The notes under the pieces: model-generated | What the model was told of the DNA's origin: nothing | The model's database searches: none | Seen by the model: the letters and a program-made list of their open reading frames with translations, nothing else | Shown: piece after piece, positions 21,325 through 32,199 of the stretch | How positions within the stretch are numbered: position 1 is the stretch's first letter | Layout: each line of letters starts with the position of its first letter | Program-made: the position numbers and the translations under genes | NCBI GenBank assembly: GCA_022419385.1 | Contig: JAJUBI010000005.1 | Coordinates: forward strand, 868,001-932,000 | Direction of reading: 5' to 3' | Origin: Paraconiothyrium sp. Pb-2020 | Taxonomy: Eukaryota; Ascomycota; Dothideomycetes; Pleosporales; Didymosphaeriaceae | Length of the DNA stretch: 64,000 nt

Positions 21325-23344
21325 TCAACCCCGTTCTAGTAGCCCTTCTTCCAATTGCCACAATAAGCTGCTGTCCGTCGGCCGGTCGTCCAACAGGATC
21401 AGCTCATTTCTTTCCAGGGTTTCCAGTAAACTTCGGGACGAACCCGAAGTAGTAAAGAGGACCTTGAAATTCTCGAGACGCAATAGAGCTACCAGCTCGG
21501 TCATACATATCGAAGTGCTAGAGTCATCAAGCCACTGTACACCATCGATAACACAGTACATCTTTCCGGGTAAAACACTCTGTACGTCCCGAAACAAGCC
21601 CTTGAAAACACCCCACGTCGCCAATGTTCCGTCGAGTTCTGCGAAATGCTCTTTATAGAAGTCCCTACTAGTCTCAAATTCCATATGCAGTAGCTCGATC
21701 ATCTGGCGTAACAGGCTATACACCAAAGCAACGAATCCCTGGATTTCGGGGCTGTTTCCACCACGCAATCTTTCTCCCCGGCGAAGTTCGCAGAAGTAAG
21801 AGATGACGGGGACATTAGACACCGATGCAAAGTCGATAAACTGCGCGGCGAGCTTGGACTGTGGACTATTGAACACATCGCCTGAAAAGTCATTGGACGA
21901 GACACAAAGCATGCGCCGGGATACTAAGTCCTTCGTCCATTCAGCGAGGGCTGAGACGGCGTCAGAGAAGGTCGGTGTATCTCCGAAAAGGGAAGGATCC
22001 AGATGCATACGGTCTCGGTGAAAGAAGTCTTCCAGGACGGCAGAATCGAGGACTAGTTGGTCTCGGTACGCGATAACATCTTCTCTAGATGAACTTCGGA
22101 TCAACGACCGGCGCTTGCTATTGGGAGATTCCTCTATCGCCAGTGAAGGGACTGAGATGCTTTAGCTCATATTGCGAATAGCGTGGGAAGAGGATAATAC
22201 CTCTCTCCCTGTTGGACTCGACAGCATCTGTAAGTAATTTGATCAGGCTTTCATACAACAGCGCATTATTCGCTCGCTCCTCCCTTTGCTCTTTTCTCTG
22301 CATCTCGAACTGGTCTGCGAACTGCCGCGCATAGTATTTTGTCTCGGCGTTCTCTCTCAGAATCCCTTCCAGCCCCACTCGCAGGTCTTTACTACTTTCT
22401 TCAAGAGTGAGTCTAGTAACACGCTGCTCAGCCATGGACATCTGAGCAGCTTTCCGCTTGATATGCTCAGACTTCCGGACGATATTTTTAGTTTCAGCCT
22501 CGAATCTTTGCAGAAAATTCTCGTTCATAGAGTCCAGTAAGCGCCTGCGACGCTTTTCGGTGAACCACGCCAAGGTGTCGTTGAGGAACAAAAAGATATG
22601 TGCGTAGAGGTCTGCGATGGCGCGCTGCATCTCTTCGGTTTTGAAAAGCTCCAATTCGACATCGCAGTCGGCGACGTGCTCACTGATCGTTGTGAGAGCT
22701 TGTGAAAGCTCTTCGGCGATGGCTTCGTGGTTTGCGCTTGCCTACACCGGTGAGCTATGCCTGCACTACAAAATAATTATTCACCTTGATGATAGTAGTA
22801 ATTGTGCCTGCGAAGATCGACACATACTCATTTCCTTTCGGTATCACCTCAAGAATATTGCTGTGCGCATCGAGTGTCCGGCACAGCCTGTGGAAGTAGG
22901 TCATTGCCTTGCCTCTCTTGCCAGCTTTTCTTTTACTCTGCCATGTTTTCTCGACGTTTGTGACCATGCTGAATACTCCTGCAATCGTGGGCTCATAGTT
23001 TTTGACTTCTAATTGGTCTTCTTTTGCATTTTGTTTTCGGAAGTCTAGCCATTGCTGACGCAGCCTTTCTGCTTCTACAGCAAGCACTTTGGTAATTGGG
23101 TTACTTCCATGTCTTAGCAATTTAATTCGACAAGGCGTCAGTTAGAAGAGTACCTTTCCTCATCCACGGGTTCCCAAGGTTCATAGAATCGGCGCCATGG
23201 CTGAAGAATGTCTTGAAGAGATGGCTCTTGATCGGTCAGGACGCGGCCGAGTTTGTGGGCATCGCTCTCGGGCGGAAAGCGGTCCTGGGCCTTGAAGCTA
23301 TAAACTCTCACGATTTTTCTTGGGTCATCCATATTTTCGTCCAT
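21325..23344 (-). CDS. DUF7708-type protein with P-loop-less NTPase-like C-terminus
   Basis: Four exons in phase: 23154..23344, 22785..23112, 22201..22741, 21325..22151; 628 residues. After a short N-terminus, residues ~80-200 match what I remember of the fungal DUF7708 helical domain (HSNILEVIPKGNEYVSIFAG, then a helix with NHEAIAEELSQALT). A Lys/Arg/Glu-rich predicted coiled coil follows (~230-340). The C-terminal ~270 residues look like a STAND/NACHT-type NTPase: a strand with VPVISYFCEL, a Walker B-like VIDGVQWLDD and a following strand KVLFTTSG. No GxxxxGK(S/T) P-loop is present where it should be (around MLCVSSNDFSG), so nucleotide binding is doubtful. Such proteins are common in filamentous fungi next to NLR-like genes; function unknown. 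Divergent from the AAA+ gene. Confidence 0.82.
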
Positions 23345-23707
23345 GTTCGAACAAGGTGGTCACATCAGTTATGATATCACGAGTCTAAAGTGGTTGAGAA
23401 TGGAGACCGACCGGGCTGAGCAACAGAGGCAGCGACGACGCACGTTACTACTCCAGGCTGACGTCCGGAAGATGCATAGAAAGATTTGGGGGCTCAGCGT
23501 GCAGTGGTTCATTGGTTCGCCTGTAAGAGCAACCCCCGCAACTACTGCAGTGCAAGTATCTCGGGTCAAATACGGTTTAGCGATATGCCGGGGTACTGGC
23601 TGAAAGTTCTCAAGGTCAGCGAGCCAGCCTCGTCACTGAAACCACAAAATCTACTCATCTCCTCCAATTATTCATTAGTGGTGGTAGTACCCTTCTCTGC
23701 CTTTGAA
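23345..23707. promoter_or_regulatory. Shared divergent promoter, DUF7708 gene / AAA+ gene
   Basis: 363 bp between two start codons facing away from each other. No TATA box. The AAA+ frame is open through part of it (ATGs at 23486 and 23585), so its true size depends on which AAA+ start is used. Confidence 0.5.
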
Positions 23708-26104
23708 ATGTCGGTTGAAGGTGTCATAAGTGAGACGATCGTTCTCCCTATTGCGAGCGGTGGGATAGCGGAAAGGATAACCGAGAGCTACAAACCAGCA
23801 GCACCCGAAAGTTCCAGTTCCAAGCAGAAGCGCATCAAATATCGCGTTGAGTACGTGGAGATTACCACAGGAAACGTTCTGCACCGACATGAAACCAAAG
23901 GCCTAAACCTCGACGACGAAGCGGCGTTGGGCGGCGCCGAAACGGTCTTCGAGCTCGTCACTACGATTCGCACAGGTCAGAAGGATTCCGGAGATGAAAA
24001 ACTGACTAGGATTCCTCATGCCGGTAGCGCTGCATCAGTTAGCATGCACATATTGTCCGGTGCAATCGTTCATGCGCTGCGTAGTGTGGTCCAGTACTAC
24101 CCTGGGCAAGATCTCTCTAGCGATGTCGTGAAGGTGGCTTCGCCTTACGCAATTTTGGTACATCATTATGATGAACTTATGGAGTATCGCGAAAGAGTCA
24201 AATCAGGTGTAGCAGATGAGAAATGCTATCGAGAGAAAGACGCGTACGAACACCTCGGAATATTGAAGGAATTCCTCGACGAACATGTTATGCCTGCAGT
24301 AGAGGCGGAACGCGCACGTAACAAACGGGGTGCATACACATTTGACATGTATTGGGTCATGATGAAGCCGGGTACAACCTTCGTAGCTCAGTGGCTGGAG
24401 GACGATGAACATTATGCTGGAGTCGTGCATTCTTTGATAGGAGGTAGCTTCAGGAAGCCTTCCGCAGGGTGGACCACCTCCTACTGGACACTCGAGTACA
24501 ACGGGACATTCGTCGAGCGGGTTTTGCAGAGCTCATATCTCGAGAAGTTTGACGGCGAAAACAATATGGCCACTAAGCCACTGGACCTTGATAACCTGGC
24601 AGGCGACAAGGGAGTAGAGGATCTTATAGGCTACGGAAAGCTATACTGGAATCATTTGAGAAAACAGTGCAGGTACTACAAAGGAAAAACGAAAGAATAT
24701 CCGCATACCGAGATCGATGGCCTGGTCATGGTCGACATGGATGCATACCTCGAGGCTTTCCCAGGAAAGAGGCCCACGATCATGGCCAACAGTTCAGATA
24801 AGCGAACATGGGTCTCCGATTGCACGTGCTCGGTTTGCGCACATAATAGAGACATTGAAACAGACAAGAAGAAATCCGTTTTCGGAAATTACGAGTCGCT
24901 TCCACCGAAGACCAGGGATGAGCTTGACGCCGAGCAATATCTTCTGCTACCTTCTCATGTGTACGCATATGTTTTTAGAACCAGAACATGGGGTAAACCT
25001 CGGCTCAAAACTGTTACGAACTAACTTTACTGACTGTGGTCAGAACTTCTTCACGTAAAAGGTCTCGGCGAACCAAACTTCGAAGAGGACATGATCAATC
25101 AACTGGTGATGGACGAAAAGCGCGTGAACACACTCAAAGCCCTCGCAAAGAGCTTCATACGCGTGAATAAGTTTGGAGAGACCTCGGATAGAGAACCGTG
25201 GTCCGCAGATTTTGTGAAAGGGAAAGGTAACGGGTTAATCTTTCTCTTGCATGGGTCGCCCGGAACCGGGAAAACTTGTACAGCCGGTCAGTATCTGGGA
25301 CTTTGCATTTTCCGTTCCAAATTAATTTCAACGCAGAGTGCATTGCAGCCTTCACAAGTCGCCCACTTATGGTACTGACAAGCAGCGATATTGGCACTGA
25401 ACCAACAGAAGTTGAGCGTAACCTGACCGAGCATTTCAAGCGAGCTAGAAGCTGGGGCGCTGTGCTCCTCATTGATGAGGCTGACGTGTTTATGGAAAGG
25501 CGTACGACTGCCGACCTCACTCGTAACAGCTTGGTCGCTGGTGAGTTCGTCAACCCATGAAACGCACATGTATGCTCAATGTCGTACAGGCTTTCTTCGT
25601 GCTCTCGAATTTTACGATGGAATACTCTTTCTGACGACAAATCGCATCGGGTCGTTTGACGACGCTTTCATCTCTCGTATCCATTTCCTGTTGGGCTACC
25701 CTGAATTTACGGACGAAAGCCGTCGTAAGGTGTGGCAGACCTTCATTAGCAAACTCCAGCGGGAAAGAGGGGATTACATCCGATTGAATATAGATGCAAA
25801 GGAATATCTTGATGGCAAGGAATTGAGATCGGTGAAATGGAATGGAAGGGAGATTCGAAACGGTTAGTTAGTTCGATCGAGAGATCCAGGGCTCTACGCT
25901 AACATTAGGCCAGCTTTCCAGACTGCCGTCGCTCTGGCAGAGTATGAGGCGACCAAAGACTCGGAAGGTAAGATCATCATGAACGATACACATCTGCGGT
26001 CGGTAGTTGAGATGTCCCGTGATTTCAAAGAATACTTGAAAGATTTGCATCGAGGGGATGAAGGCAAGCGGGCAGAAAGGAGATTTGAACGACTCGATAA
26101 ATAG
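23708..26104 (+). CDS. AAA+ ATPase with N-terminal fungal-specific (DUF7025-like) domain
   Basis: Five exons in phase: 23708..24992, 25044..25286, 25337..25540, 25590..25862, 25914..26104; about 731 residues. The N-terminal ~425 residues are a domain seen in many fungal AAA proteins (I assign DUF7025 from memory: SPYAILVHHYDEL, MPAVEAERARN, TTSYWTLEYNGT, DGLVMVDMDAY). Then comes one AAA+ module: Walker A HGSPGTGKT (~500), Walker B AVLLIDEADVFME (~553), sensor 1 ILFLTTNRIG, and Arg-finger region FISRIHFLLGYPEF. Relatives of this architecture have no assigned role; the module resembles BCS1-like/ClpX-like unfoldases. Start chosen at MSVEG; ATGs at 23585 and 23486 are in frame. Paired head to head with the DUF7708 gene, which suggests co-expression. 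Confidence 0.88.
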
Positions 26105-27964
26105 GACGCGTAGGAGAGATAGTAACAGCGTTGTAGAGTGGAATAGCGGACCATAGTACTGCGCTCTAAAAGACTCTTCTCAATTACAACCTTGACAATG
26201 TCTTCGTGAAACGCAAGCGCTGGAAAAGGCTTTGAAGGAAGGTATGTCAATGCTACAAACGACGAATGACGGACATTTTGCAACATAATCATCATAGCGC
26301 GTATCCTGGTGCCACACAAATATGAGGAACTGGCAGCGGCGGATGTTGCGCCGGACTTCGGATGTGCTCCATTATCTCAGAGGAAAGAACGAACGGGATC
26401 CTGGAGTTCGACTAACTTTTGGAGAGTACAGGGACAAAGAATCCCATATTTCCTGGATTCAAGATCGTGTTTTCGCACACTGCAAGCAAGGTCGCCGTCT
26501 GCTTCCATGTTCGTGCTTGCCCCGGTTCCGCCCTCCCCGCTTTCGGCGTGGCGCAGCCGACCTTAGAAGTTAGGCGGACTCTCACGGTTTGCGTAGATTT
26601 TCATTGCCCTTTACATCCTCTCACACTATCAAAAAGCTCAATATTCCATGCTGCATGATCTCATCTTTATTGTGCTTGTGCAAGGACGCGCGCTATCCGT
26701 TGAGTTGACGGAGTGAATGTGGTACCTCTCTGCCACTACCTACAAGTCGGGTTTTCCAGTCGGCTCTGTACAACTATTTTGGAGTACTCGCAGTGTATGA
26801 GGGCAACTTGAGGCGGTCTGCTCAAGATGACTTCTAACACTGCACAAGGACAGCCCTAATTATGCAGGCGATCCTGGTCCAGGCATGCACGCTAGCGCAT
26901 GTCCACTGGCAGCCTTGCCCTTCCTAGGCGGACTTCATGTTGAAAGTGGGGTTTCCTTCTCACATAGAAAACTCAGTATTTGACCTTGAAAGCGAAAGTG
27001 CATCGGGAGTCCTGTTTATTACACAGGCGTAATCATCATCAGCTCTATGTAACCGGATAATTTTAAGGACTTGCTGACACTGAAGGAGAGGGCGGAGGAC
27101 AACTGCTGGTAGCTTGCAGTTGATTCAAGATTTCCGATCGTCGCTCAAACATGGGCAAGATGTTTCGAGTCATGTGGCTAGTACGCTTGCCGTTGCCCAT
27201 CGGCAAAGAACCGCGCGCTTCTCCACAATCCAACGTTACGATTGCCTACTCTCACCGCCAGGCTGGATGTGGCTGCGAGACTCGGCCAATCCGGAGTGAG
27301 GCTTGCCTCAAGCTTTGGTATCATCATTAGGATACCCGTAGGCGTTGGCTGATTGCAAGATCCACATCATACTCTACTGATTCTCCACAGCTAGTATCAC
27401 GAGGTCATTTTCCACGACAAAGCGACGCCAGTCTCCACCTTCCAACGTCCTCCTACGATTCTGAGCTGAGTTACTTTCCACACAAAGCGAAGCGACGAAT
27501 ACAGGTCCTCCAAGTTCCTTTGAGATGATGCAAAGCTCGCTACTAACAAAAGGGCACCGCTTCGCTCACTCCGAAGGTGAAGGAATAGGGCACACTTTCA
27601 CGATGTTCGCCCTCTTGGGCCTCAATTTCAGAGCAGCGCAGTCCGCTACTCACTTCCCCGTCCGTCGTCCCTTCGAAGTGTATAAGAACTGATTGAACCG
27701 CCATTGCTTTCTCTTCCCCAATACAAAGCTTCCAACACATCCTACAAAAAAATCAACTACTGCTCCACCAACACTTCTTGGCCTAGCTGTATCTTCTTTG
27801 CATCACCTACACTTCTCTTTCTTGACGTCAGCAACACCTTCCATCTTCTCATCATATTCATTCAATCACACGTTTAGAGGGCCGGTAGCTCACCGATTCA
27901 CCTCTGCCACTGTACGATAAGACCTAAGCACTTGCCCGAACCTACCGAAGACCCTCTCACCAAT
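26105..27964. other. 1.86-kb region without a confident gene
   Basis: 3' flank of the AAA+ gene, then a long leader/promoter for the RanBP2-finger gene. Open frames at 26309-26660 and 27114-27299 are short and unlike proteins. A TATA-like GTATAAG near 27680 could start a ~260-bp CT-rich leader. Confidence 0.45.
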
Positions 27965-28309
27965 ATGAGCCATTCTCATGACACGGGCTTCTGCAAAGGG
28001 GATGCTTCTGCTCCCTACAGCCAATATCCCAGCCAACCTTCAGACACGTGGTACTGTTCAGAATGCGGGACTCTCAACTCTTCCTGGTACGACCTCTGCC
28101 CTGTGTGCAACCGCGGTACTAAAACAAGAGCAACGTCCCACTCTACGACTTCGCCCGCTCCGTATGCGTCTTTTCATGCCACTTCGCATGCCAATATGTG
28201 TGGCCAGGCAGGAAATCCAGCCAACGGATCGTGGACATGTCAATACTGCGGAGCTTCGAATTCCAGTCTCACACCTGACTTTTGTCCTTTGTGTGGTCGG
28301 CAGCGTTAA
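27965..28309 (+). CDS. Small protein with two RanBP2-type zinc fingers
   Basis: 114 residues, single exon. Two fingers of the W-x-C-x2-C-x3-N-x6/7-C-x2-C type: DTWYCSECGTLNSSWYDLC (about 27-45) and GSWTCQYCGASNSS through DFCPLCG (about 88-111). They are separated by a Ser/Thr/His-rich linker with no structure I recognise. RanBP2 fingers bind ubiquitin or single-stranded RNA; the first finger has the Trp and Asn used for the fold, but the Arg residues typical of RNA-binding members (ZRANB2-type) are not obvious. No signal peptide, so probably cytoplasmic or nuclear. The start is the first ATG followed by a coherent protein; an in-frame upstream codon at 27932 would add 11 residues. Confidence 0.75.
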   Translation: MSHSHDTGFCKGDASAPYSQYPSQPSDTWYCSECGTLNSSWYDLCPVCNRGTKTRATSHSTTSPAPYASFHATSHANMCGQAGNPANGSWTCQYCGASNSSLTPDFCPLCGRQR

Positions 28310-29224
28310 CCGTCCTTAGTTGGTCCAACTTCTTTGAAACTGCTTTTATTGTTCCACTTAGTGGCCTGATGTTACTGTTGCTGTCTTTTCGTTGTTTCTG
28401 CGCTTCACCTGTCCCTGTTCTACACTTCCTCACCTTGCCTTTCCGACCCTAGTTTTTGCTCCCTTCCACTCTTTCTTTTCTTTTCTCAGTTCTCGAATTC
28501 ACCATTCCAATCTATTTTCCTATGATCTGACGGCTTACACGAGGGTTCGTTTGCGTTTCGATTTCAGTTCATGATATCCTTAGATCTCATCGTTAATCGG
28601 ATCACTCCAAGCAATACCCACATTTCTTAGCCGTTTGTTTGGTTTCTCTGTCATATGGGCCTTTTCTCTCTTGTTCCTTTTGTTTCTTTGGTCGCTCGTT
28701 CCTTACGTTAATTTTTCTTTTTTACGGGCGCCCCTTTATCAGATACCAAACCTGTTGATTACCAATTAAATCATCCTTACAACACTTCTTTCACACTGTG
28801 ATGAGCACCACCATTGCTCTGGTTATTTGTAATTCGGTGAAGATCAGTTCTTCATCGACAATGTCTGGTAGTGATCTCTATGACCGGCCCCCTTACCATC
28901 TATAGCCTCATACTTGTTCATCCGAATATCGTGCCAAATCAAGCGTAGGCTCCAGATACTGAATCTCAGCATAGAGCTAGGCTACTAAGATTCCGTGGGC
29001 TGCGCAAGGGCCAATGCGCATTTCGAAGCCCAAAAGTAGTGCTGTTGGCTATCTAGTATGATACTGATGACGAAACTACTGATATGTGCTCTCGACATCG
29101 AGCTTTGTCCGCGAAGTAGAGCATAAGCGAACTCGTGAGATTTACGAAGCCCTTAGTGGGTAGCATATAGAAGCATTTCACAAGGTGCCATGAGGGTCAA
29201 AACGATCTTGATATTTAGGCTACA
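28310..29224. other. Pyrimidine-rich 3' region and intergenic spacer
   Basis: From about 28385 to 28740 the + strand is strongly C/T-rich with TTCTTTTCTTTTCTCAG-like stretches. It may be a long 3' untranslated tail, or the promoter and leader of a transcript I cannot find. The remainder shows nothing. Confidence 0.4.
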
Positions 29225-30090
29225 TTAAGATGCTTGACAAATGTATTTTAATTGCGTTGATCTCTTCTCATCGCTGGTTGCACCTGACTCAGCAACCCCT
29301 TTGGGTTCATCGCCATGAAATTCCGAAGGTGGGACATGCACGCTGTTGCTACCTATCTCTTGAGGTGGAAGCGAAGCCTCGTGTGAATAGATTTCGTGCT
29401 TGGCATCTTGATTTGAAAGCTCCTTAGGTGCTGCAACTGGGAAGTGCCGTTGGGTTTCTTGTTGCATACGCCGGTTACGCCTAATAGAGAAGTATACGAG
29501 TCCCGCAACAAGAGCTAGGCCAACAACACCCCCAACCACTCCACCAGCAATAGCCCCTGTCTTGCTCTGACGGTACCGCTTCGGAAAGATAGTTTGTATA
29601 GGGGTCAGTGTGCTGCTCGATGTTAAAGTAGACGAAGAGCTCGACGTGGTCGACGTGCTTGATGCGCGCAATGAGCTTAACGATGACAGATTCTCCTCAG
29701 GTATGTCACAGAAGTCTATGCTATAATATATCCACGAGGCATTGTAGCAGGTGCCGATGCGTGGGAACTCGAGTTGTGTCTCCGAGGAGCAAGGCGAGTC
29801 AGGATCGCTGTCGTTCCCGTATAGGGTCACTTGAACAATCAACAAAGCTCCATCAGACCTCGCTCCTACTTACCACTGCACCCTTCGTCAAGTCCGACGA
29901 CTTGGAAGCTCTTATAGGATCCTTTCGTGTCCAGCGGCGTGCAAGTACCATTGGGATATCCATTCCGTCCGTTAATGTTCTGTTTCGAATCTTTACACTT
30001 CGCGTCCTCGAAGGTCGCTATGTTCGAGCCTAGCGAGTTATAGACGAAGAAGCCCAGTAGAAACCCCAAGAGAGCTCTTTCCGATGCCAT
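29225..30090 (-). CDS. Single-pass membrane protein, Ser/Thr-rich (surface sensor-like)
   Basis: Exons 29874..30090 and 29225..29829 (44-bp intron, donor GTAAGT); 273 residues. Layout: hydrophobic signal peptide (residues ~6-22), a Cys-containing ectodomain with N-glycosylation sites (NGT, NDS, NAS), a Ser/Thr-only stalk (~120-147), a Gly-rich transmembrane helix (IAGGVVGGVVGLALVAGL, ~165-182) with the stop-transfer SIRRNRR, and a cytoplasmic tail of ~85 residues. This is the layout of fungal Wsc/Mid2-type wall sensors and of many orphan surface proteins; I see no WSC cysteine pattern, so no family is named. The short Gly-rich helix with small residues favours dimerisation (inference). Confidence 0.8.
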
Positions 30091-30752
30091 TGAATATGGA
30101 GTAGTGAAGAATGTTCATGCGTGTCACTGAAGAGGGAGACTGCAGTACCAGAAAAGTGGTCTACTCAGCTGCGATGCGCTAGCGGAGGTCGAAAGCTGAG
30201 CTGCGTAGCTCGCAACAAATGTCCCATATTGGTTTTCTGGTAATCAGCTTATACGCATCGGGCTTTTCCCGGAGATGTGCGATGCAAGATTCGTCCAATC
30301 GCTTGAAGCGTCTCTGGGCCACTTTCTACATCCGGCGACAAGTTAATCTATCCTGGATGTGTAATCATGCCAGGTAATTGATCGAACCCACTCAGGACGA
30401 CTCTTGACACTGTTAGTCAACTACCGTTTCCGCATGTGGAATCTTCTCAAGTTGCGTAACGTTGATGCCTTCTATATGTTTGCCTACTTTAACTCAACAA
30501 CGACCAGAACGGGTACTTATTCGGAGCAATGAAATCAGCCGTATTCGATGTTGCCATTGTTGGCCACATTTCCTCCCAAACCACCTCAGCTTCATGCCGG
30601 GTCTGGGACCAAAGATGATCCAGTAGCTCAATCGGGCGGTGGATATCAACCTAGGACTGAGTATGAGCGTGAGGCACCCTGCGTCAATATATAAAGGTAG
30701 TGTGCTCCGCAGCGCTCAGATTCATCGGTAGTCATCCATTCTTCTGTCCAAG
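30091..30752. other. Divergent intergenic region
   Basis: 662 bp between two genes for secreted-pathway proteins; promoter of the small secreted protein at the right end. Nothing else seen. Confidence 0.5.
30688..30695 (+). promoter_or_regulatory. TATA box of small secreted protein gene
   Basis: TATATAAA 58 bp before the ATG at 30753, with no ATG between. Confidence 0.6.
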
Positions 30753-31348
30753 ATGCTCAGCTCAGCCATTGCACTTACTTTCGCTTCCCTCGGCCTCGCA
30801 GCCGCGGCATGTACCACCGTGGGCAAAGTCACGCATACCCACTATGGCTATCCAGATAACGACCCCCCAGGACCCGCCACTGCCTATGACTGCGGTCGTA
30901 ACTTCAAAGCTGGCGGCACTGGTACCTACGCAGACCCCTTGACGTTCGCTTCCGCCCAGGGAGAGTTTACTAAGTGCGAGATCATCTACGACCCGTATCT
31001 TCGCAAGTATCTGCGCTATGAGGATTATTGCCAAAAGTGCACTGAAGACTGGGCTGCCAGTCCGAAAATCCATCATATCGACGTATGGACTGGCAGTGCA
31101 ACGGTCAACGGCGGACAGGAGCAGATTCAGTGCGAAAACGACCTGACCCCAGCCGACAAGAGTCAAACAATCGTTCGTCAGCCGGCGACAAACCTTCCGG
31201 TTGATAGTACGTGTATTTGCTCTTCTAGATTGGATTTTGAAAGGCTAACGAAAAGTCAGCTACTGCATTGTATGTCAAAGGAGCTAGTCCCGCATGCAGG
31301 ACCAATAAAGTGTTTCCAAACTACAACATTGGGGACTATTGCAAGTAG
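30753..31348 (+). CDS. Small secreted protein, double-psi-barrel-like (RlpA/expansin-like?)
   Basis: Exons 30753..31206 and 31260..31348 (53-bp intron, branch GCTAAC, acceptor GTCAG); 180 residues. A signal peptide (LSSAIALTFASLGLAAA) is followed by CTTVGKVTHTHYGYPD, a TAYDCGRN segment, GTGTYADPLTFAS, RYEDYCQKC, and HIDVWTG; the last exon ends NYNIGDYCK. The order of a Tyr/Gly start, GTYADPLTFA and an Asp near HHIDVW resembles fungal double-psi beta-barrel proteins; this family call is from memory and weak. About eight cysteines suggest disulphides. It could be a wall-acting protein or an effector. The strong TATA box suggests high, regulated expression. Confidence 0.75.
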
Positions 31349-32199
31349 CCGAACACAGTCCTCCGTCTTGGGTATGGTGAACCTTACTACAATGCCACTG
31401 CGTCGAGAATCGAAACATGGCGTCTCATCAGGTGGCCACTGTACGACAGTCTTTTCCGTGATAGCGAATTGGGACCAGCGTAGGGGGATGACGAGCGCTG
31501 AATGCCCAGACAAATGGGGCGGCTGTTCCTGGACCGGCTACCTCGAATATAAAGACTCTCTTTACGTCAGTAGTGATAGCCATAAGATAGTCGCCGATGG
31601 AAAGGCAGATGAATGCGATCTTGAGAACGCCATCGACGTTGGACAACAGTCGTTTTCCTGCACGTTTGTTGTACACTACGTCATATGCTGACACGAACAT
31701 CACCACCCAGTACCATGTTTAAGCTTCCCACCGTCCTGCCCCCGATCGGCGTTCTATAGCTCGGGTCGGTGAAGTCGCGTAGAATAAATCCTATTGGTCT
31801 TTGCGCGTGGCCAGACTGTTCCCCTGGTTTCTGCACCCTGGCGTTGGGGCCAAAACGTGCCTCTTCCGTATGTGTTTTGCGACTCACAGTTCGCGAACGT
31901 CGATCGTTCCGCTGTTGAGCGAATGCGATTTATGAATTGACCACACCTTGTTTCGAGGCTTGCTGAGTAGGTATCACCTCCGCTGATCATGCGAGGGTGG
32001 CAACGTCCTCCGTCTCCTGCAGGCAACGGCTATATACACAGTCATACAAGCTATGCGACATTAGTAGCGTGTGAGAGGCTGTTCGGTCCTATTTCTCACA
32101 TATCTCACGCTTTCTGCGCTGAAGATAGATCATTCCTAGCTGCTCATGCTATCCGAAACTTCGCTCATCTAGGCACCATCCTTCGATCTGTCGATCAAC
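31349..32199. other. Intergenic region, secreted protein to membrane protein
   Basis: 851 bp. The frame of the secreted-protein gene happens to stay open after 31206 if the intron is ignored, which is misleading. No other gene is supported. Confidence 0.5.
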
